This document shows, in pieces, positions 56,311 through 64,000 of a stretch of 64,000 nucleotides of DNA. The stretch comes from Drosophila persimilis. Taxonomy: Eukaryota; Arthropoda; Insecta; Diptera; Drosophilidae. The position numbers and the translations under genes were made by a program. Position 1 is the stretch's first letter, and every line of letters starts with the position of its first letter. Below the pieces are notes generated by a model. That model was given only the letters and a program-made list of their open reading frames with translations, did no database searches and had not been told where the DNA came from. The DNA is taken from the NCBI RefSeq assembly GCF_003286085.1, contig NW_020825332.1, forward strand, positions 1,483,001-1,547,000. The letters run 5' to 3'.

Positions 56311-59300
56311 TCAGAAATCAAAGGCGATCGCTGGCTTCGGATATGAGTAGCCGTCTGTCTTGGGCGCGGGAGGTGGGAATGGAATGACTGGCTTGGGATA
56401 CTCGTATCCCTGCTTAGGCTGTGGTGGGGGGAGGTACTTGGGCTGTGGTGGGCTGGTGGGCACAACGGGAGGCAGGTATTTCTGTGGGGGATTGGTGGGT
56501 GGTGGGAATGGGATGGCTGGCTTGGGATAGTCATAGCCCTGTTTGGGCTGTGGTGGTGGATTCGTTGCTGGTGGGAATGGAACAATTGGCTTGGGATATT
56601 CATAGCCCTGTTTGGGTTGCGGGGGTGGCAGGTACTTGGGTGGTTGTGGCGCAGGTGTGGTGGTGGTGGTGATGGGTGGCAAGTATTTCTGAGGTGGATT
56701 CGTTGGTGGTGGGAAGGGAACTGCGGGTTTGGGGTACTCGTAGCCCTGCTTTGGTTGCGGGGGTGGCAGATATTTAGGCTGTGGTGGGAGGGTTGCCTTT
56801 ACCGGAGGAGGCAGGTACTTGGGTTGTGGGGGGATGGTTACCCTAACGGGAGGCAAGTACTTCTGAGGAGGATTAGTTGGGGGTGGGAATGGAATGGCTG
56901 GCTTGGGATACTCATAGCCCTGTTTGGGCTGCGGTGGTGGGAGGTACTTCGGCTGCGGTGGGCTGGTTGGTTGCACAGGTGGCAGGTACTTGGGCTGCGG
57001 TGGGTTTGTTGGGGGCAAGTACTTCGGCGCCGGTTGTGGAGTTGTTCTTACGGGAGGAGGTAAATATTTCTGTGGTGGATTGGTCGGTGGTGGGAATGGA
57101 ATGGCGGGCTTGGGATACTCATAGCCCTGTTTGGGTTGAGGAGGTGGCAGATACTTGGGCTGTGGCGGCAAAGTGGCTTGGACGGGAGGTAGGTATTTGG
57201 GCTGTGGTGCCTGGGTGGTTGCTGGTGGTAAATATTTCTGTGGTGGTGGGAATGGAACGGCGGGCTTGGGATACTCATAACCCTGTTTGGGTTGGGGAGG
57301 AGGAGGCAGGTATTTCGGCTGTGGTGGGCTAGTGGGCTTTACAGGAGGCAAGTACTTGGGTTGCGGTGGTTTGGTTGGGACAACGGGAGGAAGGTATTTC
57401 TGTGGGGGATTGGTGGGTGGTGGGAATGGGATGGCTGGCTTGGGATAGTCGTAGCCCTGCTTGGGCTGTGGTGGTGGATTCGTTGGTGGTGGGAATGGAA
57501 CGACGGGCTTGGGATACTCATAGCCCTGTTTGGGTTGAGGTGGTGGCGGCAGGTACTTCGGCTGGGGTGGGAGTGTTGGTTTGATGACTGGTGGCAAGTA
57601 TTTCGGCTGTGGCGGCTTCGTAGGCGTCACGGGGGGCAAGTATTTCTGTGGTGGATTCGTCGGAGGTGGGAACGGAATGGCTGGCTTGGGATAGTCGTAT
57701 CCCTGCTGCTTCTGCTGAGGTGGTGGCAGATACGTGGGCTGTGGTTGCACTGGGGGCAGGTACTTAGGCACTGGTGGGCTCGCAGTCGTCACAGGAGGCA
57801 GGTATTTCTGGGGCGGGAGAGTGGGAGCTGGGAATGGGATTCTGGGTTTGGGATAGTCGTAGCCCTGCTGCTTCGGCTGTGGGGGTGGAGTCCTGGGTGG
57901 TGGTGGTGGGAAGGGAATCGAGGGCGTGGGATAAGCGTATCCTGCTGATGGCGTTGGCGGCGCGGTCACTCTGATCTGCTGGGGCTGCGTCGGCGGTGGG
58001 AATGGCAGCGCTGGTTTCGGGTAGGAGTATCCCTGAACCAGCTTCGGCTCCTGTGGAATGATCTGCTGCACCGGGGGCCTGTACTTGGGCTGTTCCGGCA
58101 CGAATGGCACCAATGGCTTTGGATACGAATATCCGCTGCTCACTGTGGGCGCTGGCGGTGGGAACGGTATGGCCGGCTTCGGATAGGAGTAGCCGTCCGA
58201 AAAGGAAACCTTCGGTACTGGATAGTCGTATCCTCCGTATTCCTGCGAATGTACCTTGAGTATCTTGTGGATTCGATGCGGCGCCATCTACTCACCTGTG
58301 CCAGGGCAGAGGAACTGAGGGCGATCAGAGCCAAGCAGAGTAGTCGGTGTTGCTGCAAAGATGGAGGAGATGGAGATGGAGATGAGACACACAAATCAAT
58401 TGGTTGTCGAAAACCTTAATGATCTTAAATCAAATCTTGGACATTTATATTTAGCCGTCTGACTGACATTTACTTGGGCCTCTTGGCCGTTTATGGCAAT
58501 TTAGCGGTGTTTCGGTGTTTCAGTGTTTCAGTGTTTCGGTGTCGGTGGTAGCGTCGAAAATTTCCGCATATAATTAAGGCCCTCGACAATTTGCTATTTG
58601 GCTGTGTGAGACGCCACCAACGTCAGCTCTTTTGACACCAGCAGTGCGGTTTTTGGCGAATCAATTGGCTTGGCTTTGGTGCGACTGTGACAGTGACTGC
58701 GACTGCGACTACGGCGACGGCTGCCAATTGGGTCACGCTCTACGAAGGCAAGGCTCTTTACGCACATTATTGATTGAACAAGCTGAAAGCGTTTAAACGC
58801 ATTTTTCTACGATAATTGTCGACCCCGATGGCGATTGGTTAATTAATTATGGGCAGAGCCAAGACCCAACCCGCATGGTGAGATCTACGCCAACTATTAG
58901 CTGCCCCTGCCCCTCTGCGACCACGCACACATAGTCAAGGTCAACGCATCTGCCACACGACATTGGTTACTTGATCGAGCCGCTGCGAGAAAAGTTCTAG
59001 ATACGCGTTGTAGTAGGCAAGTGTTAATGGCCTCCGGCTCCGAATGAAATACTGGAGCTTGATGGGAAAGTCACGGCGACCGGTTCGATAAACCCCAAGA
59101 GATGCTAAAATAAAATTAGAAATAGTTTCTACAGCCATTTGGAATTATGTAAATGTGCGACTATCAATTCGCTGCGAACTAATTGAGCCACGGCCAAGAG
59201 ATACAGAGAGAACCTTTGCAATCGTCAATCTTTGGAACTGGAACCCGGAATTCCATTTCTCAAATTGAAACACATAAATCTGGGCGAAATAAAAACTACA

Positions 59301-61318
59301 CACAAAATAGCAGCAGCATTCTTAAGCGGCATTTAAGGTTTTTCGCCGAGTGCGCTTCAAGTCAAAGTCGTTAAAGTCCGTGCCCATTAAAATAAAAGCC
59401 AAACTTTAATTGAATAGAAACAATGGCAGCAGCCACCAGACAAAAAATTCATCAAAAAGAAGCCGAGAACTGAGAGCAGAGAACTGAGAGCTGAAAGCTG
59501 AGAGCTGAGAGCCAACAGCTCATCTCAAACTCAAACTCAAACTCAATCAAAATGGAAATAGTTTCTAGCCTCCCACGCAATATTCTTTTACACATTTTGA
59601 TTTGATTTGATTTTTTTTGTTTGCGTGTTGTTTTTTGATAAATCGTTATGGAAAAATGCCACTCGACAGGCACTCCATTCAACTCGACTCACTCAAGCCG
59701 CTTGTCAGCTGTCGGGCCTTAATTTCCAGCGGATTTGCCAATCTTCTTGAGACTTGCAACAGACGGCCAGGCCAACCCCCGAGTGGCAAGAATCAGAATC
59801 AAACTAGTTCTTGCTAAAACCGAATCTAATACACATACATACATATCTATTTGGGGTTTGTTTTGCTATTAGTTGACAACTGTGTGATGTCTGTGGCCGT
59901 TTGGATGTCCATTAAAGTCAGAACCCAATTAAGTTTTGTGCGCGAGATGTTTTTTTTATGGCATGTGACTCAGGTGTCGCATAACATGAATAATTCTTTC
60001 GTGGAGCCAAGGCAGGGGCAGGGACAGAGGCAGAGGCAGAGGCGTATCTACAAAAGGCAGTGCGGAATCTCACCGAATCTTTTTCGGTAATCCAAATGAA
60101 ACACGGATTTATCTATATATCCGTTTTCCTGCTTGACCTTAATTGATAATTTCATAACAACAAACCCGCAATTAAAGCAACCATTACAAAATGTTGCCGC
60201 GTCATCTCAAGTGGCAAGTGCCGCGTGTAAAGTGGGTGGGGTTTGGGCCCGCAATTGGAGCATGCCGCCAGAGAATCTCCCTCGAATCTTGTCAAGTCAC
60301 ACACAAAGCATTAGGCCTCCAAAAGGCGGAAAAACTTTTGGGGCGACAAATGCCGCCATGGAACGGGGTGGAGCACGGCGTTAATTGTCACAATTGAAGC
60401 GTGTGAAATCCCATAAAAAAGACATAGTAGTATACACAGATATGACTACGAGTATGTGGTCTGTGCGGGACGACCTTGTGCGGCTGGCGTTAATTGGAGT
60501 TGCCCAACACTGGCTCAGCCTCTGGCTGTGGTTCTGGGCGCGCTTTGACTCATTCAAGCGACGACTGGCGCTTAATGTGCGAGGTTCAGCCTTAGCCTTA
60601 AAGCGGTTGCGCATTCGCGGCCCACCGATTGCCAAATCTCTTGTCCAGAACGAACACGCGCATGCGTGAAGAGCACGAAAGAGTGGCTGATGATGGGGCT
60701 GGGCTGGGGCACAGTTATGAGCGTTTCCGGTCACAGCTTTGGAGTCCGATTCAGAGTCGGAGTCGCCCTCGAGTGAGTCAGCCATCGGAATCGGATTCGG
60801 ATTCGGAGTTCGAGCTGGAGCTGGAGTTGGAGTCGCAGTCAATGCATTCGCCGTTGCGGCAGGTCTCAGTCTCTGATGGAGGGCTGCCAGCTGTTTTCTG
60901 TTTTGCTGTTTTTCTGTTATTTGTATTTGTACTTGTACCGATTTTCTTCAATTGTAGCGCCATTTATGCAAATTTACCATGCGACGACTCCTCCACTTGA
61001 CTTGCTGTTTTGGCGTTGTTTGTTTTACGCTGTCGCTCTTAGAAAACTCCATTCGCGTCTCTAGAGTTGGGCAATTTTGTTTGACAGACAACCCTCATGG
61101 GATGCCAGTGCCGCCAGGCAGGCAGGCCAGCAGCTGCCACAGCCCCAGCCACTGCCACTGCAACTGCACCTCAAAAAAAAAAAGTGTGGAATATTTCTGG
61201 GATGGATTCTAGCCCCCTGGCATCTTGGCATCTTGACATCTTTTATGGTTATGTCTTGATTGTTCATATCGTGCATATGGTGTACACTTTTTGTGGATTG
61301 AACACTCACCGTCTTCAT
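56311..61318 (-). CDS. Large secreted GYxYPKP / YLPP repeat protein
   Basis: Exons are 58352-58296 (19 codons of signal peptide, QHRLLCLALIALSSSALAQ), a 53-base intron (GTGAGT...CGCAG) and 58242-56311. The initiator is not in these exons. The best candidate first coding exon is ATGAAGACG at 61318-61310, followed by a perfect GTGAGT donor, in the right phase; this gives 665 residues. The mature chain starts EYGGYDYPVPKVSF and repeats GYEYPKPAIPFPPPTNPPQK with KYLPP modules; I count 17 GYxYP blocks, the last ending DGYSYPKPAIAFDF and stop. It has the YLP and GYxY elements of the cluster, but no DVSHL start and a different intron layout. Probably a structural cuticle protein. Exons 2-3 are firm; the remote first exon is moderate. 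Confidence 0.85.
58353..61309 (-). other. Proposed first intron of the GYxYPKP gene
   Basis: This 2957-base stretch has a donor GTGAGT at 61309 and an acceptor TTTGCAG at 58353. It contains GGCAGA-type (about 60010-60045) and GGATTC/GGAGTT-type (about 60785-60840) hexamer repeats and no supported gene. An alternative ATG followed by GTAAAT lies on the minus strand near 60975. Confidence 0.5.
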
Positions 61319-61654
61319 TCTCGATTCGTGATGCAACAACGCGAACGGATCGGATCCACAAATCGCTCAGGCACTTGCGTCAGCACCTAAAAAAAATATA
61401 TATATATTTCTTAACGTTTACAACGGCTCCATCAGCGTATAATGTTCTATATAGAAGTGTCTGACTGTTCACTCTGTTTATGGCCAACGGCTACCCACTT
61501 GTAAGCAAAATCACACACAAACACGTATAGGGCGTATAGGCTGCAGAAAACGCTAAGAAAACGCGCGCGTTTCGCTAGCGACTCGAACGACAACGATGCG
61601 AACTCGAGCAAATTTGAAGTTCAAATAACAAAAGCTGCGCCGACGCACACAGTA

Positions 61655-61660
61655 TTTATA
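61655..61660 (-). promoter_or_regulatory. TATA box of the GYxYPKP gene
   Basis: TATAAATA on the minus strand, about 340 bases upstream of the proposed ATGAAGACG exon. Flanking sequence is GC-rich, with ACGAC/GTCGG words. Confidence 0.5.
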
Positions 61661-64000
61661 AGAGCAACCTCTGCGCCTGCGCCGACGCAGAAGACGACCG
61701 TCGACCGACGACAACGACACCAAGACGCCTGCCGACGCTCGGCTCGACGTCCGACGTCCGACGTCTACGCATGCGCAGTGCAGCAGCAGCGGCAGCAGTC
61801 GGAGCGCGCGCCGAGAGCCCAGCCCGCCCGGGGGCTGTGTGTGCAGAGACCACCTGTAGATGGAACTAGAGTTCGGGATCTGTTTCGTGTCTGTTAGCAC
61901 TTAGCCGGGCCCTAGGCGGCTAATCGATATTAAAACTACTCCGCCTCCTAACGTAATTGCTGCGTTGGCGTTTGGCCCAAGAGCTGAGCAAACTTTGTGT
62001 TTTATGATCTGCAGAAGCAGCTCCAAATTGCCATAATTATGTGCCAAAATTAGCACTGGAAATGACCTTGAGGCAGTTACATAGCATACGCTGGAATATA
62101 TATATATATAGAGTGGTGTGCTGTGGAGTTTTTCTGGGGTAATGGAGACCTGAAACCCTTGGAAAAAAGGGAATACTATATATATTTAATATAACTACAT
62201 ATATGTATGCCCCTTGATTCAAGCAAGATACCCTTAGCATTGATTTGTTTTGCAGTTTTGGCTACTGTTTGAAGTGAGTTTTTGAGACGACCCTGATATC
62301 GAACGAATATCGAACGAAGAGTGCAAAAAGAACACCCAAATCAAAGCTTGAAGCGATTTCGTTTTCGATTTCATTTAGGTTGCTCGAATGACCTTCCGCT
62401 GCCGCTCGATTGGTGGCGGCTGGGGTGGGGTGGGGTGGGGTGTCAGGGGAAAAGAACAATCGCAGCTGAGGCTGGGCCACAAAGTGTGAAAAGCGTTTCA
62501 TCAATCAACTGGCACTGCACCCTTTCATGATTTTTTATAGAGTGCAGGAGGAGGGGGTAAACCTTGTTCGTGCCGCTTTTAATGGCTAATTAATGTTGGA
62601 ACTCCACAAACTTATCCTTTGGGCTGACAAATTAGGCAATCGATCAACTAACAGTTTCCATTAAAGTGAACTCTATAAAACAGACCCTGCAAGCAAACGT
62701 GAAACAAAGGCAAAAGGCAAATTCAACAAAAAAAGATGCGGGTCGGGTCTGTTGTGTGGGGTTTGGGGTCCGGGGTCGGTGTTCGCTGCTCGTCAACAAA
62801 TAGAAATTCAATTATGAATAATAATCATAAATCGAACAAAAACCGGAAGATACTGCTCGTACAAGATGCGGTGTTGTACATCCATTTGGTGTGCTGTTTG
62901 ATTCGCGTCAAGTATTTCAACTTTCAAAAACTATGTTTGCCGCCACAGCAACAATCATAATGAAATGCCATTAACAACTCGAACAAAAATCGTTATTGCC
63001 AGCCGATAATTAAAAGCTGGGCAGCAGATCAACAGATCAACAGATCAGAGATGATCCGAGCTCCGAGTTTCCGCTGGAGTTCTGTTTCATAGAGAACTGG
63101 AAATTCTGTTGGCCTAAGCGGGGCTTAGCACTGAAATCTAATAATAACACACACACGAATGTGGGGGGGTGGAAAACACTTGAGAACGTTAAGCTTATGA
63201 TTGCACAATTTTGAGTTGTGCCTCGCGTTTGGGGGGCTAGTCCGCACCGATTTGCATGGGCAGGGCATGGCATGGCATCGTGCAACTAGGATGTGCTGAG
63301 GCCTAGAACCTGGCTGGAATATATGTGCACACCACTTGATCCATAAATAATATAGTTCGGGTGAAGTTTTTATGCATTTCTCGCCCATGGCATACAAATG
63401 ATTCGTCAGCGACAACGACAACGACAACGACAACCGCAAGGTAAACACTCATAATACCAGCAGCAGCCACAGCAACAACAGAAATCAGCAGGTGATTCAG
63501 CCCTCAATGGTTTTCACCGAAAACAGCAAAAATCCAACAGCCAACAGCAGTTCATTAAACCTCAGAGCGAGCGCCTTAGCACTTGTGTAAATCGAACTGA
63601 TACAAAATATTCGCAAATAAATAAATAATTAAATATGAAAAATGAAAGCAACCGAGATTTGACACATGCCGCAACTTTGTTATACTCTTAAATGGGGGGC
63701 AGAGATAGTCAAATAATTGGTAGCCGCCAAGCGAGAGATATATTTTGGCCAGAAAAAATATTCATAATAAGTAAGATTTTTTTAAATATGTATATATAAA
63801 GAATAAATAAAAGAACGAAACTTAAAAAATTAAATTAAAATATTTATATTAAAATTTGTAATAAAAGAAATAAATTACGATTTATGTATGTACAAAATAT
63901 ATATGTAAATTAACATAATAATTGTTTAAAGCACTAGTCCTTAAATACATATATGTAAATCTTTTGGCACTAGGTTAGAAATAAACACTTCTCTCTTGTG
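61661..64000. other. Intergenic to the window end
   Basis: No gene supported. A TA run lies at about 62096-62110, a GGTGG repeat at about 62422-62440 and a CGACAA hexamer repeat at about 63410-63435. The last 250 bases are AT-rich with several AATAAA words. Confidence 0.5.

Noticed and set aside
60381..60842. 153-codon minus-strand frame within the proposed long intron
   Set aside because: Composed partly of hexamer repeats (Ser/Asp/Glu and Thr/Pro), with no family motifs; no support as a nested gene.

Overview
The window is nuclear DNA from a fly of the genus Drosophila. The left edge carries the nicotinic acetylcholine receptor subunit gene nAChRbeta1 (Drosophila ARD), with fly-type short introns. 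The rest has TATA/initiator core promoters, many microsatellites and Drosophila dispersed repeats. nAChRbeta1 lies at cytological position 64B on chromosome 3L of D. melanogaster (Muller element D), so this is the corresponding interval of another species. The dispersed repeats resemble ones I associate with the obscura group; this species placement is a weak inference.

Layout: (1) 1-3.9 kb: nAChRbeta1, plus strand, lacking only the exon(s) for the signal peptide. (2) 4.7-6.5 kb: a Pro-rich secreted protein, very probably the counterpart of CG15021. (3) 6.5-15.5 kb: 9 kb with no gene I can support. (4) 15.5-16.9 kb: a small Ala/Pro/Gln-rich secreted protein, plus strand. (5) 20.2-32.4 kb: five secreted low-complexity genes, all on the minus strand. 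(6) 36.2-52.8 kb: five more, all on the plus strand, ending with two genes whose proteins contain repeated GYR/YLP blocks separated by furin-like sites. (7) 53.5 kb: a relic of the 3' end of the last of these. (8) 56.3-61.7 kb: a large GYxYPKP repeat gene, minus strand, with a 3 kb first intron. Dispersed repeats sit at about 28.2-30.3, 39.0-40.2 and 54.2-55.9 kb.

The thirteen small genes form one family cluster. Almost all have a TATA box, a short 5' UTR, a first coding exon consisting only of the initiator ATG, a short phase-0 intron, and a second exon that starts with Lys or Arg and holds the rest of the signal peptide and the whole mature protein. Most mature proteins begin with DVSHL or a close variant, carry YLPP motifs in a Pro/Ala-rich middle, and end in a GYxY block. 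These match the YLP and GYR motifs known from Drosophila cuticle-associated proteins, so the cluster probably encodes extracellular cuticle matrix proteins. The most interesting feature is that two neighbouring genes (48.2-52.7 kb) look like repeat precursors: each internal unit starts with DVNEL or DVSHL just after an RRHRR sequence and ends in a GYR block, as though a whole mature protein had been multiplied and linked by furin sites.
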